A DNA stretch of 64,000 nucleotides from Apis mellifera (GCF_003254395.2 NC_037642.1:3566501-3630500), one strand, 5' to 3'. Counted from the stretch's first letter, positions 49,301-61,638 are shown. The notes: generated by a model not told the origin, from the sequence alone. Numbers and translations are program-made.

Positions 49301-50200
49301 ATCCAACTCCACTCGGTCAAATCTTCTTGCCTTTTCACGCCATTAAGATATGAAAATCTGTCAGATAGAAGAAAGATCTTGCACGAATGGAAGCCAAATG
49401 CATCCCGATAATACGTATATCCTATAATCTATATCCTGTATCCCATCCATCGGTGTGTGATGCACCTTGAGGAGGAACCATCGTGTCTAGACTTCCGAAA
49501 AAGTCAGCAACGACCCTCTGCCGCCGTGGTGGAGCAGGAAACCGGGTCTGGCCGGGTGAATGGCGGGTGGGTGCTCGTATGAAAACTAAGTCCGGGTTTC
49601 ATTTGACTGGCTTTACGAGGGAGACATAAAATGGATTTTACTGTCGGCTAGTTCGCCAGTTCTCGAGTTGGTAACATTGCTTTAGCGAGCATAATACAGC
49701 CCCATGCCTTCCCTCTCTTTCACCTCCTGTTCTTCCTCTTTCGTCACTCCTCCTCTTCTTCTCTTTCTCTTCCGGTTTCACTATTCTTTTTTTCCTCTCC
49801 TCTTCATCACGACGTTTCGTTGTCGTTCAAACGCACGCGTTTTTCTCCTCTTTCCCTCCCTTGCCCCTTTCTCGCCCTTTCTCCTCCCCTCTTTCTCTGT
49901 CTCTTCCTTTCCGACTGTGTTCATCAGTCAGAGGGTTCTTAAATGTCCATGCTTCGTGACAAGTTTCCACTGGAAATTTTTCGAGCATGAGAAATGTCTC
50001 TGCCGGTGGATTTAATATCCGTTGGATAAGACGGCGCGTTGGTCGTTAACGCTACCTTTGGATCCGCTTCCTGTTCTGTTTTGGAAACGGTTGCACCCCT
50101 TGCGAATCGTCTCTTCCTCGGTTAACAGACGCTATTAAACCCTCGTCTTTAATCCTATATCGCCGTTTAATAGCCTCCTGTTGGACAAAACTTATAGATA
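49300..50200. other. GC-richer island with a long pyrimidine-rich tract
   Basis: 49,490-49,680 is CpG- and G-rich (GCCGCCGTGG, GGCGGGTGGG), then 49,700-49,920 is almost entirely C/T on the plus strand. The 103-codon frame 49,704-50,015 is a low-complexity Ser/Phe/Leu artefact of that tract. A regulatory or structural role (triplex-prone polypyrimidine) is possible. Confidence 0.35.
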
Positions 50201-51325
50201 TATTATCTTTTTCTTTTTTATTTTATTCTATCATTGTTGTTTCTTCTAATTTATATAAAATATATTGATATTGATGGTATAAGGAAATCATTTTTCATCG
50301 AATAAATTTTTTTCATTCGAGAGTTGATTTCGAAAATTTTCCATGTATATTTATTTTACATGCATGGAACTCTCTGGATTAAATTTTTACGAATGTATTT
50401 TGCGTTTTTCGAGCATCTTTGGTTTTACAATTGCAAAAGATTTTTATTATTTTAAGAATAAACTTTTGATTGAAGATGGAGAAATAACAAATTCGATAAT
50501 CACGATATTAGATTAAAATTATTTATAATCAAAGTGATAAAAAATAATATATATATTTGTTTGCACAATAATTTATTATGAATCAATAACAAACGAAAAA
50601 TATTTTGAGAAAAATTCTTCTTTTAAAATGTAACACAGTTGATTAATTCCAAATGAATTTTTTTCTGATTCCAGATCGATTATTCGACCATTCAATGAGG
50701 TAAAATATATAGAAGAACAGGTCAAATCCAAAGAGGAATGATTACATCGAAGAAAGAAAGAAAAAGAAGAAGAGGCGGAAGGCCCGAAAAATAATGGGGA
50801 AGAAGTTTCGTTACGGAGCGTTCCATTCTGATCATCATTCTCTTGAAACATCACTTCTTTCCTCGAAACTTGGGTGGCGCGAAATTAAAATTAAATTTAA
50901 AATTAAACCGTGACGTTATATACATTTTTGGAAAAAGTATTACGTTCCTCGTTTCTCTCTTGTACCGTTACTTGTGACGATACTTTGTGACTACTATTGT
51001 GACCAGTTTACCTTGTTAAATCAACAAAACAATTGAATTGTTAGATTCGATTGAACGATTAAATTTTTCTCACTAATGTTTCTAAAGATGTTTCTGAGAA
51101 AATGTTGAAAATGTACGATTAAGAAAGAACATGTGTCGTTCACGGTCGATTCACAAAGGGATAGGGAGATAGATCGATGCCCCATCAATGTGAAAATAAC
51201 AGTGTTGCGATTTAAACCCGTGTTCCGAACACAAAAGGAATCTGCCGGCTTTAAAAAAGAAACGAGAGGAAGGGAGAGAGAAAGATACAAAGTGCATTGT
51301 GTTCTACAGCCTTCCTTCAGTTTTG

Positions 51326-51328
<3 letters not shown>

Positions 51329-51361
<33 letters not shown>

Positions 51362-51371
51362 TTCTTCTTCT
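51329..51371. repeat. (CTT)n trinucleotide microsatellite
   Basis: About 14 CTT units, slightly interrupted at the left side. It encodes artefactual poly-Leu, poly-Phe or poly-Arg in different frames. Confidence 0.9.
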
Positions 51372-51670
51372 TTTTTTTCCTAGACTCACCAAGAGAGGAA
51401 CAACAGAAACATGAAAGTTTTTTGCGAGTGGATCGTGGGATACCGAGGTTCATGGACAACATGTACCTCGGGCATCCCTCGTCCTTGCACGTCCTTCGGT
51501 TCGCTGATCGAATCTGCCACCTTCACTTGTTCCTTCTCTCCTTCTTCCTTTTTTCTTCATCCTCTCTCGTTCCTCTTCGCGGTCTCCTCCTTTTTATCTA
51601 TTTTCATCCTTCAATTTGTTCCTTTCATTAAATACATTTCCTCTTTCGCTCTTCTCTTCTCTCTCTTTCC

Positions 51671-51689
51671 TTTTTTTTTTTTTTTTTTT
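51671..51689. repeat. Poly-T tract of 19 bases
   Basis: Nineteen uninterrupted T residues within a C/T-rich segment. Confidence 0.85.
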
Positions 51690-53189
51690 AGAATATTCTC
51701 TTTTTCTCTCCCTTCCCCGATTTCGCAACGCTCGTTGTTAAAGCACGAAACGAGAGATTCAAGATAGAACTCGTTCGTAAAGAATACGATAGCCGACCAG
51801 TTGTTTAATCGCACGTGAACGAGATCGCTCAACAATCTTTTCGAGTATCGTCGTGTGTTGTAAACCCGGCCGTGTATGTATAACCGCCGACGGCTCTTTT
51901 CGGCTGAGCTACTTTGAAAACCCTTAGTCATGTTCAATTTTGCTCTCGTGGTTTTTGCTCCTTTCTAAAGGAACGTGATTCCAGTCTGTCTGCGGTGAGG
52001 ATGACAAGCGCGTCGATGATCACGCTTCTCTTCTTTGTTGTATACGTGGAGGAAGCGCGATTTCGTGGAAATATCCCTTATTATTATTAATTTGTAACAT
52101 GGAATTTCGAGGCATAAGAGATCCTCCTCTCGAGACTAATTTCGTATATACAATTCTTGATACCGTGCGACGAGGTTGGTTCACGCGTATTCAGATGAGC
52201 CACGATCGTGGGAACGTGTAATGCGAACAGGACACGTTAGAAGATTGAACGTAGCGATTCAAGGATAATGACGTGGAGAAAAATGTGCGATGAGATCGAT
52301 CGAGAAATTTCATCGAATTTCATCATTTAGATGCGTGCGCTAATTGTTGCGCTTGTGTATATCATATATATGTAGTGTTGTACCGTGTCTCGGAAGAAGT
52401 TGTGTGAAAGAAACGCAGTTTTTCTATTGGTTATATATCGAATCAATTAAAATTGGAACTTCTAATTGATCAACAAGCCTCACAAGTTTCTGTAAGTAAA
52501 ATCGTCCGTCCCACGTGACTTCTTGTAAAGCATACACTGTAGTACATATTAAGATTTCATTTTTTTTTTTTTTTTTTATGAACGAATTCTCTTGCCCAAT
52601 GTGTCGAAACAATTTGTGATTTATTCGATTTATTATTCAAAGAGCAACGAATATCGTCGACACATCTTTCTACTAGTATTGTATTCCTGACCGATCAGAG
52701 TAATACATTATACCGAACGAGAGAATTCGAATAATTAATGGAATCATTTTTAGATCTATCGATATTGAACATGATTTGGATTTGTTGGAATAAACTTCGC
52801 CAGTTCCTTCGCTCGATTCCATATATACGAATTCTTGTTGCATTAAATCGGGCAAGTTTTCGGACGGATCCGCGGACGGAAACTGGTTCAATTAACAGAA
52901 CTTATCGTTCTTGCCAATATGTTACGTTATTAAATATTACAGATCACACATGTGTTGTATCGCGAAATAGTAGGCAACCCCCATGTCGTTGCACCCATAA
53001 TGCAATTAATTGTATCTATAATATTTACTAAACTTGTGCAAACGGGTGTCGTAAAATACACACGTGCAGTTCTGCAAAAAGATCTTAATTGCGGAACGCA
53101 ATTAGAGAAACGTTTGTTTAGAGAACTGGCCATTTCGTCCTCTGACAAATTAATTTTCAAATAAGAATACCAAGGTTTGTATCTTTACG

Positions 53190-53830
53190 CTATTTCTATT
53201 CTAACTTTATTCTCTTCTGTTGCCTGATTTTTGTCTCCCCTTCATTCTCTCCCAATCTTCGCCTCTTCTTTTCTCGTCCGCTTTGCTTCTTTCCCCCTTT
53301 TTTCTTTTCCTTTTTCTTTTTTTTTTTTTTTAATCGTATGAACACCTTCCAAGCACCTTCCAACCAATATCGAAACACGATTGATTGTTACCTAAGATAT
53401 TCTTGTAACGAGCATGCAACCACTAGTGTGCAACCATCAGCCTGCATTTCATTTGCACGCCATTGGCTGCCCCTTCATTGTATCCACAAAAACAGACCAA
53501 TTTGGTTACGCGAAGAAAATTGCACTCTTCTTGTTCGTGATTATTGAGAAAACGGAAGTTAATCTTCGGTATATTTTGACCAAACGAAATAGCTGTATAC
53601 CGTGCGCGAATGCAGGGAATGATGAGGCGATTAATGATCGCGATTGCGAGAATCGATACGCGATACGCGTGCATCTACGTGTAAAATTATGCCACGAACC
53701 AATCAAGAAAGTTGTTTCGTGACTGTTCTAAGGGAAATGACACGCATGGTGTACGCTCGAGGTTAAGAGAACAGAATCCCGCCTTCTCATGCGAGTAATT
53801 TATGGGTAGAGCGATTCGTTGCTCAAATGA
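53190..53830. other. Pyrimidine tract followed by a GC-richer island
   Basis: The plus strand is C/T-rich at 53,200-53,332, ending in a 20-base T-run, then CpG-bearing to 53,800. Frames of 60-102 codons overlap on both strands in several phases (53,338-53,722), so none can be preferred. Unassigned. Confidence 0.3.
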
Positions 53831-53849
53831 TATGGCGGATCGAATGGAA

Positions 53850-56130
53850 ACCGATAAAGATATTCGAGAAATGTCTTTATTCGATTATTTTTTTTTCTTT
53901 TTTATGCAAAAATTAATACTAGGGATGAGATACTCGAGCCCCCAAACTTCGAAGCCTCGAAATTTTTTTATTATAAAACTTTTTGTGACTCGAAACTCAG
54001 ATATGGAATAATTCGCATAATGATGAAACTTAACTGATGAAAATTTGTATAAAGAAAATTTAACTTTTTACGAAACCAATGAAATATAATCGCAATTGTT
54101 GGCCGTTGACTGATTATAAATCTGAGTTTCGAGGATTATAGAAATCAAAATTTGTTGTGATTTTAATTTTTGACGAAAAGGGGAAAAAGAAGACGTGTAA
54201 ATATTCAAATGGAAATCGGGTTTGGAAGATTCCATCTCCAATTAATGAATGTATGAAAAAAATTACTGGCGTGCGCAAAATGCAATAGAAGAATTGTGCG
54301 ATCGATTTGTAAGGCGTCGGTATTATTATTCGTTTTTTTTTTTTTAAATTGCTTGTTGGTAATTATAATATTTTCAGAATAATTATTCTAATGTAAAAAG
54401 AATTCTGTGTGATAGGATGATTATTAAACAGAGCACTGTTTGGAAGGTCGAGTACAGAGATTCCTTCAATAAATCTTATGTGATTCTGAATTTTTGAGAT
54501 GACTGTATTACGACGGCATTGAGTCCTATAGATAAGAAAATAATTAAAAAAGTTACGAAGGTGATTATTTTGTGATAAGAAATGTGTATGTAGGTTAACT
54601 TTTTTTTCTTTTTCTCTCTTTTTTTTTTTTTTGTTTTTTTTACGTAGATAATATTTCTTATTTTCATTCAAAACAAATCTACATGAAGCTTAAGTAAAAA
54701 TGTTTATAAAGTTTGGGATAAAAATATAATTCTTTGTGAGAACTTTAAATTACTTAAAAATTTATTCCTCGAAATTTGTCTAATTTGCAAATACAATTTG
54801 TTTGGAAAAAAAAAAAAGAAAAATAAATTTGAAAAAGGTAATTATTATTATATTATACTTCGATGCATATTATAAAAATTATTATTGTCTAAACTTTTTC
54901 TTCGAATTAAAAAAAATTCATATTATTATATATAATCTATTAATTTTGAAATTCCAACGAATATATTATAAGCTTTCAATTCGTTTTCGTTTAAGAACTT
55001 ACCACACAATGTCAATTTATTTCCGCATGTTCCACTTCAAGTCTCTCACAGCATATGTTTCTCAAAGAAAAATTATGGATATAATATGTAACGCTTCGCG
55101 CGATATAGTTTATATTCTATTTCGTCACCTGCAAAGCTTTTAATGTCACTTATATAATAACATGTCAGATGTTTCATACATACTACTGAACAATTAAGTT
55201 TGTATTATTTATCGCATACGATCGTGGCAAAATATAGGATGAGCCAATATCCTGTAATTTTGTATTTCCGACAGGTCGAGGCATAAAATCTTTAATTTCA
55301 ATGAGAAACTTTTTGAGGTGCAATTGCAGATACGAAAAAAGGAAATGATTCGTTCAAATTTCGTTAAAATTCGTTAAAATGTTAAATTGGAGAAGAGAAG
55401 GGTAAATACGTAGGAAGATATTTATCGGAAGTGCGCATCGTGTCTGTGCTTCCGTTAAAAAATTTGCATGAATGATCGATAAAAAATTTATGTAATTAAT
55501 TACGATAAATTGGAAATAATATGGAGAAAAGAAAAATATATTGGATTATTATGGAGGGATCTGCAGACTGAAAATGAAGATGAAGGTTTTAAATTAGATA
55601 TATGTACGTTGCAAAGGATATTATTTAATGCTATATATATATAGAATGCTGTTTAATATTATGATACTATGAAATGATACATTATATATAATATATATAT
55701 ATAATGAATTGTAAAGAAATTTCTTCAAAAATATTTAGGTTGTTAAGTAATAAACTTGACCTCATTATACATGATAAGAGAAACTCAGCGAAACCGATTT
55801 TGATTTTTAATATGTAACGTGTGCTTTCCTTTAATTATTCTTTTTTTTTTTTTTGTTAAGTAAGGTGGATTGTTTTAGTTTTGTAAATAGGATATTTAAT
55901 TCAAATGACAAAGTCCTTTTAATGCATATTTTCTTTTTTTTTTTGTGTGTGTTTTGCTTTATTTTTATAATTTTTGTCATTATCGATTTTAATTTCTGTT
56001 ATTTTCAAAATGGCTCAATTTTCGTAATTCAAAGTATAAATCGTAAGAATAAGTCAGCTTAATTTCATCATAAAATTAACGATACTTGTAATAAATTCAT
56101 TATATTAAGTTAAATTATTAAGTTGAAATT
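53850..56130. other. AT-rich non-coding stretch
   Basis: A- and T-runs (54,333-54,344; 54,619-54,632; 54,807-54,818) and TA repeats (about 55,637-55,646 and 55,683-55,703). The 113-codon frame 54,802-55,143 starts in an A-run and is Lys/Ile/Tyr-rich; I do not call it. Confidence 0.5.
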
Positions 56131-56133
56131 ATT

Positions 56134-56201
56134 AAAATTCAGATGATTCAGCACTCAATTTGTAAAAATTTTTATGAGTGCTGAAACCTCATCTAAATAT
56201 T
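56134..56201 (+). ncRNA. microRNA-precursor-like hairpin
   Basis: TTCAGCACTCA (56,147-56,157) pairs perfectly with TGAGTGCTGAA (56,175-56,185) over 11 bp. AGATGA (56,141-56,146) then pairs with TCATCT (56,189-56,194) after a 3-base bulge (ACC) on the 3' arm, and further A-T pairs (56,134-56,139 with 56,196-56,201) extend the stem. Total pairing is about 22 bp with a 17-base loop and about 68 nt overall, the size and shape of an animal pre-miRNA. A candidate 3' arm product would begin TGAGTGCTGAAACCTC. I do not recognise it as a known microRNA. A chance or transposon-derived inverted repeat is the alternative, and the transcribed strand is unknown. Confidence 0.35.
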
Positions 56202-56209
56202 TACGATAT

Positions 56210-58440
56210 TTACAAAAAAGAAGATATATCATCGATGAATTACACTTTTCTTTTCAAATCAATTTCAAAGTCAATTATTACGCTTAATCGTTTTATATTA
56301 AATATACTATAATAAATAAAATGAAAAGAATCAAATAATCAATTTTCATAATGTTGAGAAAGGATTAATTTTTTAAAATTTCATTATCAAGAATCAAATT
56401 AACCTATCTCTCTTTTATCAAATCATCACTATAAGTTATATTTATTCATCATAACGTTATCGTTTATTTTCCACTTCCATTTTGTTACCATATGCGTAAC
56501 AACGAGAGATATTACATTACCTTAATCTTGCCATATATCTATTGCTCTTAATTTTAACAACTTTTGCTTCAATGTAACGAAACTTTTTAGAATGTACTTA
56601 TGACGAATTTAAAGCAATCGTAATTATTCAAAAGCTGGTAACAATTATTTCTCGCAGAAAAACGAACACATGTCTAATAGACAAGTTTCCAGGTGCTCCG
56701 AGCTGTGTCTAATTTCTAATTGACCGAGCGCTGTTAATTGTCTTTATAAATCATGTGTGCTGTCAGTGTTCTGTGCCTATTTTATTCTATTTTCACTCGT
56801 TTAATGCGCGTTAGCCGCATATATCGTAGACATTTTCGCGTTGAAACACGTGTGTGCATCCGAGACGAATTTTACTTTGTAAATTCCAATCAAATTTGAA
56901 ACGTGATTTCAATTACCATATTGCAAAACATCTTGATTTTGAACCTCAATTAATTGAACGACAAATATAATGATTTGTAATTCCTTAAATTCAATCTATT
57001 TTATATTGTTAAATTGTTAAATCTATTCGTTAAATTGATAGAGGAAATTGGCTAGGAATAATTAAAAATTTCTTCTAATAATAAATGCAATTAAAATAAA
57101 TAGAGATTTATTACATTATAGATAAGATGAACCGATTTTTAAATCTATTATAATTAAGAATCTTACTTTCAATGAATAATTAAGAATTCTATTTCTTTTT
57201 CTTTTTAATTTTCTTTTTTGTTTTTTTTCTTTTTTTCTCCTCTCTCCCCCTCTTAAATGGGTTGTTTCGTGAAAAATATTTCTGAATGCAACCACGATTG
57301 TACATAATCTCGAAGCATCAGCTACAAGCATCTATTATAAGATCTCGGCTCACTGAAACTTTAAGAATATATATCAGTCATTCGAAATATTTTAGTTCTT
57401 TTTTTGTAAAGATGAACAGACTGATTAAAGATTCGCATTAGTGTAGCGATTAAAGGAAGTATAGTTTCGTTTCGTAGCATCTATATGATCATCGATTCGA
57501 ATTTGTATCAAGAAGTGTGAGTAATTTGTATGAACCGATGCAGATATGTATGTCCTGTTGAATTTATAGGCTTATTTATCGCTCTTCATATCTTTATTTT
57601 TTTTTTTTTGTCTTTGAATTATGTTATTTGTATTTTATTATATCGTGACAATGTTGTAACACGTTAACAAACTGATCGTTGATTTTACAAGTTAAATTTC
57701 TTTACAAATTCAAATTCAATAATTTTATCGAGTTAAACTCGATGATTTCGATGATTAAAATGTTCCTAAAAATCGTGCAACTATGTTAATAGCTTAAATA
57801 AATTTCACGATTTCTTGAAACAAAAATTTCGATCAAATCGAAAAATCGATTTGTATCTAATCCAGGATAATCATGTTTTGAAAAATTCATTTCGAGGGAG
57901 AAAAGTTCCAAATAGATTATTAATAAAATATTACAACTCTGTTTGACAGAGATTACCATTAGTGTTATTTATTAATTAACGTCTGAGAGAATTTTGACAA
58001 TAATTATTAATTTTTCTCTTATAAACAATAAACATATAAAGGGATAACATATAATTTTTTTTTTAAAATATTACGTGGTTTTTAATCATGCGTTAAATGC
58101 ACGGTGGATGATACTACAATTATGTATTGATTAATATGCATTCTTAATTAATACCGTATTATTGTTCAGCGAGAGTATTGATGCAATATTAGTTACAACT
58201 GATGATAATGCAATTCAATTTAATATGTAGCATGTATCGTAGTATTGTACTAATATAAATTGTTTACGTACTATTTATCGCGTGATATCGCAATAATATG
58301 TCAATTATAATTTATCGACATCAAGAAATTATTAATTATTCTTAATCGCAATATTTCACGGATTTTGAGAGAATTATAATTGACTTGAATTTGTATCCCG
58401 ATATCTTAACAATGTCTTAATAATTTCGAAGAAGAATTCG
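56210..58440. other. AT-rich non-coding stretch
   Basis: A slightly GC-richer part at 56,690-56,880 and a small odd palindrome ATCGAGTT-A-AACTCGAT (57,727-57,743) are the only structures noted. No gene supported. Confidence 0.5.
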
Positions 58441-58450
58441 TATTGGTTTG

Positions 58451-58805
58451 TAACCCTTTCGTTACTATTAATAATTATAACCGCCTCTCATTGTGCGTTT
58501 TCTATATAAGAGCAACTACTAAGTTACTCGACAAAAATTGCAATGTTTTATAATTTATACAAATTTTGTGATGATTTGTATGTTATGTTATTTTTAATGC
58601 ACTGACTGCAAATGGTTATCTTTGTACGTAGTATGTAATTATAAATAAACTCTTATGATGAAAATTATTTATTTCCTTTCAATTATCAATTCAAATTAAT
58701 GAAATAGATTCCGAATAATGCTTATGCTTAGCAGGAGACAGAGTTTTTGTACATTTTGAATGATATACACTTTTTGGATAATTCCTTCCGTAGCGAAAGG
58801 GTTAA
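58451..58805. mobile_element. piggyBac-like MITE candidate with CCCTTT ends
   Basis: TAACCCTTTCGTTAC (58,451-58,465) is mirrored by GTAGCGAAAGGGTTA (58,790-58,804), one mismatch in 15. The right end adjoins TTAA in the form GGGTTAA, and the left end has TGTAA, a one-base departure. TTAA targets with CCC-starting termini are characteristic of piggyBac-type elements. The interior is AT-rich with no transposase. A coincidental inverted pair cannot be excluded because only the termini match. Confidence 0.45.
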
Positions 58806-59036
58806 ATATAACGCATCTTTGATCGAAATCGTAAAGTAAAAATTTAATTCGATCAATAATAATAATCCTATTACTTAAAATGAAGTACGTGATCATAAAT
58901 GGATAGATCTTGATATCGATGACACGTGAAATAAATCAGTTTTTTTTATATTGTACTCCATGCTTTATCCATTGGATTAAATTATTAAATATCATTCGAT
59001 AAATCGATGAATTATCGTTTCTTTATCTTTTTTCAG

Positions 59037-59087
59037 ATTAAATGGGAAAATTGTAGAAAGATCAATGAAAAATTGCTCGATGAATGA
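59037..59087 (+). CDS. Very weak terminal-exon candidate
   Basis: A good pyrimidine-rich acceptor (CTTTATCTTTTTTCAG, AG at 59,035-59,036) leads into 16 codons closed by TGA at 59,085-59,087, giving a Lys/Glu/Asn-rich end (WENCRKINEKLLDE). The frame is short and AT-rich, so chance is likely. No upstream exon is known to supply the reading frame. Confidence 0.12.
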   Translation: MKWENCRKINEKLLDE

Positions 59088-59555
59088 AGAATGAAGAAAA
59101 GAAATAAAGATGCTTGATTTTTAAATATTTTTTCTTAAAATAAAAATAATTGATCTATCGGTTTATCCATCGTGTGTGATCTCGCATCAATTCAGAGTGT
59201 CTATCGAAAATTGATCATCCCTGAATACAAGTTCTTGAAATTGATTTTTCTAATCATATCTTTCGATTCGATAAGAAGGAACACGTGCAATTTTTTTAAA
59301 AGAAGAGCGAAGTCTTTTCGATCGAAAGAATCAAGTTCTAACTTTTCCTTTTTTTATAATTCACTATAATCAAATATGACTCGTCAATGACACATCTGTG
59401 CTATTTATCTAGCCTTTAATTTTTATAACTAAGAAACACGTATAATATACCTGGCACATTTACAACGCAGGAATAAGATAAAAGAAAAGAAAAAAAAGAT
59501 ATTACGAATTAAATTGTCGCGAAAAAGGGAATCATAATTGCACGTAGCGCGTAAA

Positions 59556-59731
59556 ATGGCGGCCATACGACAATTCAAGCATATACCATCGACATATTTC
59601 TCCATCCACTTATTCCCTCTCCCCCATCGTGTTCAACGTGGATGTAAACGACGGCGTGTACGAGTGGATGAACATAACGAGGATTTTACAACATCGTGGA
59701 CGGTGACAGTTTCGTTTTTACAGCTTGTAAG
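59556..59731 (+). CDS. Candidate first coding exon starting ATGGCGGCC
   Basis: The start context AAAATGGCGGCC is a strong initiation context and also matches the YY1/Pho-type AAnATGGCGGC motif often seen at housekeeping starts. The frame is open for 80 codons in total; splicing at GTAAGG (59,727) or GTATCG (59,732) would keep 57 or 58 codons. The product is basic (CKRRRVRVDE) with no recognised domain. The preceding sequence contains GTCGCGAA and GTAGCGCG words. A plausible terminal exon lies at 60,369 and would be in frame from either donor. Translation is not demonstrated. Confidence 0.25.
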
Positions 59732-60368
59732 GTATCGCGTAAAAGTGTCCGAAACGATGGCCCCAGCAACGCTTGGAACAAGAACGAAACGATAGAAAAA
59801 GAAGAAAAAGAGGAGAACAATAGAGAAATCGTATTGCACCCACTTTATTGCGTTTTATCTACTCGTATCAATCAATCTGACCGTTATATTTATTTATTCA
59901 ACGATCTATAAACAAAACGAGCGTTATACATGCGTCGCAATGTTTTAAGCATTTACGATTTTTGATAGATATCCTGATAGAGAGAAAAGACACGAGGTGT
60001 GGCTGGATTTTACTTGAGCCAGGATGCAATTAGCGTGATTTATCGATGAAAATTCGAGATATGCAAATATCATTGTTCTGTAAACTATAATTTTAATTAT
60101 AATATTATAATATATAATTAAATAAATATTAAGAGAGAGATACGATCCATCGTGATATTTCTTACTTTCATTTTTATTACACTGTTTTGTTACATTAATT
60201 TTATTTCCTTTTTATAGCTGATATTTGCAAACATTCGACTCGTGTTGTTGTTCACTTTATAATATACTCATTTTCATTTTCCAGACATTTTATCATAATT
60301 TATAAAAGTTTAGATATGTATAAAGAATTTAATAATGTTTCTTAATAATGTATGAATTTTATTTTCAG

Positions 60369-60438
60369 GATCTTCTTAATGATGGAAAGTATTAAAGCTC
60401 TTATAGCTAAGGAATTATTATATGTACATAAAAAATAA
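60369..60438 (+). CDS. Candidate terminal exon for the ATGGCGGCC start
   Basis: TTTTATTTTCAG (AG at 60,367-60,368) is a good acceptor. If joined to the donor at 59,732, the reading frame continues as a short helix-like tail (MMESIKALIAKELLYVHKK) and stops at TAA 60,436-60,438. If joined to the donor at 59,727, it reads DLLNDGKY and stops sooner. The total product would be about 65-82 residues. Both joins are hypothetical. Confidence 0.2.
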
Positions 60439-60439
60439 G

Positions 60440-61600
60440 AAAAAAATAAGGATATATAAATATAGAAAATGGCTTAAATAGTAAAAGTAATTTTAGATAT
60501 TAATTATTTTATTGCATCTTATAAAATAAAAGGTAACAGTATTCTATTTCTCAAATATTTCTATGAAATTGTTCTAAATGAGTTAGCTATAATTACCAAT
60601 AATTAAAATAAAGATTGAATATAGTATATTCATATCAAATTATTTTTAAAAACCAAAATTTAAGTACTAATTCAATCATAATAAAAATAACTGTATCTCT
60701 TCAGTGTTACATCTAATTGTAAGTATTTTTATTTCATTCCCTTAATCTTTCATCTATTTCCTTCGTTTATTCTACTAATGAACTCATTTGCATTAATAGC
60801 CCATAATTTTACGTTAATGCCTCATTTAATTTCATATTAATGTTTTCTAGTTCAACGTTACGATTATATTTCTAATAATTCATTATAGGCCATTATACAT
60901 TATCCCATGAGTATAATTCATCATATTTTTTGCATAAAAAGATATTTATTCAAATTTCATGGAAGGACCACACAGATATTCCAATATCGAGAATCGTGTA
61001 CTACTGAATTCTCCCTCTTGTTCGTTGTCCAAGAATCGCACCGTAATTATGATGATGTTTTGGACACTCTTGGATTGGTGCCACACACGCGATCGATCCT
61101 TCCCAATTTATTTCTTTCTTATTTTTTTCAAACAAATTTTTCCATTAGATCCGTCTTTTGCGTGCACTAATATCATTTGTGGAAGATTATGGAGGATTAA
61201 TGGAGGATTCTGCATGCTAAAATTTGTTTTAATGTTATAAAAATTTCCAATCAAGGTAAGATGATTGATGATAGTACAAAGGAAAAAAAATCTTTAAACA
61301 TTTCAAAATAAAAATACATTGATGTTTCGATGAAGAGTTTGTTATTTTTTTCCTTTTTTTATTTAAGTAAACATATATTATTTGAAATATCTTTGATTAA
61401 AAGAAAAATTGTATCCAATTAATTTCCAGACTATCTAACATTTCTACAAATAAAAATAATAAGTAAGTATTAAAAATATTAACTTGTTCCCAGAAATAAT
61501 CGTGAAAATTTTTTTTCTCTTTGAATCATTATTAATGAACACATAATTGGAAATTAAATAGATAATATGATCAGAAACGTAGAACTGGAACTCAATTAAC
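60440..61600. other. AT-rich non-coding stretch
   Basis: A modestly GC-richer part (60,960-61,200) contains overlapping frames of 87 and 93 codons without splice context. Nothing supported. Confidence 0.45.
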
Positions 61601-61638
61601 TGTCATAGACGCCTGTCCAACTATCTAAGACGAGGAAG

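Larger units (their letters stand above)
50700..52350. other. GC-richer region with polypurine/polypyrimidine tracts and a small ATG frame
   Basis: GAGA-type purines (51,258-51,290) are followed by the CTT repeat, a C/T-rich segment (51,520-51,720) and a CpG-rich block (51,760-52,060). Overlapping frames on both strands (51,021-51,937) are mostly Leu/Phe or Lys/Arg low-complexity and are not called. A 29-codon ATG frame (52,001-52,090) begins with a hydrophobic LLFFVVYV stretch that resembles a signal sequence; it ends at TAA with no clear donor. Confidence 0.3.

Noticed and set aside
49704..50015. 103-codon plus-strand frame
   Set aside because: It is a Ser/Phe/Leu low-complexity product of a polypyrimidine tract without splice context.
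51021..51937. Several frames of 108-123 codons on both strands
   Set aside because: They are translations of the CTT repeat and adjacent C/T-rich sequence (poly-Leu, poly-Phe, poly-Arg) and overlap in opposite strands.
54802..55143. 113-codon plus-strand frame
   Set aside because: It begins in an A-run and is dominated by Lys, Ile, Tyr and Asn codons expected from AT-rich DNA; no splice signals.
55735..55742. TTAGGTTG word resembling a mariner terminal repeat, with a similar word near 63,598
   Set aside because: No complementary CAACCTAA end occurs at a reasonable distance from either, the TA target is not in register, and the flanks do not match each other.
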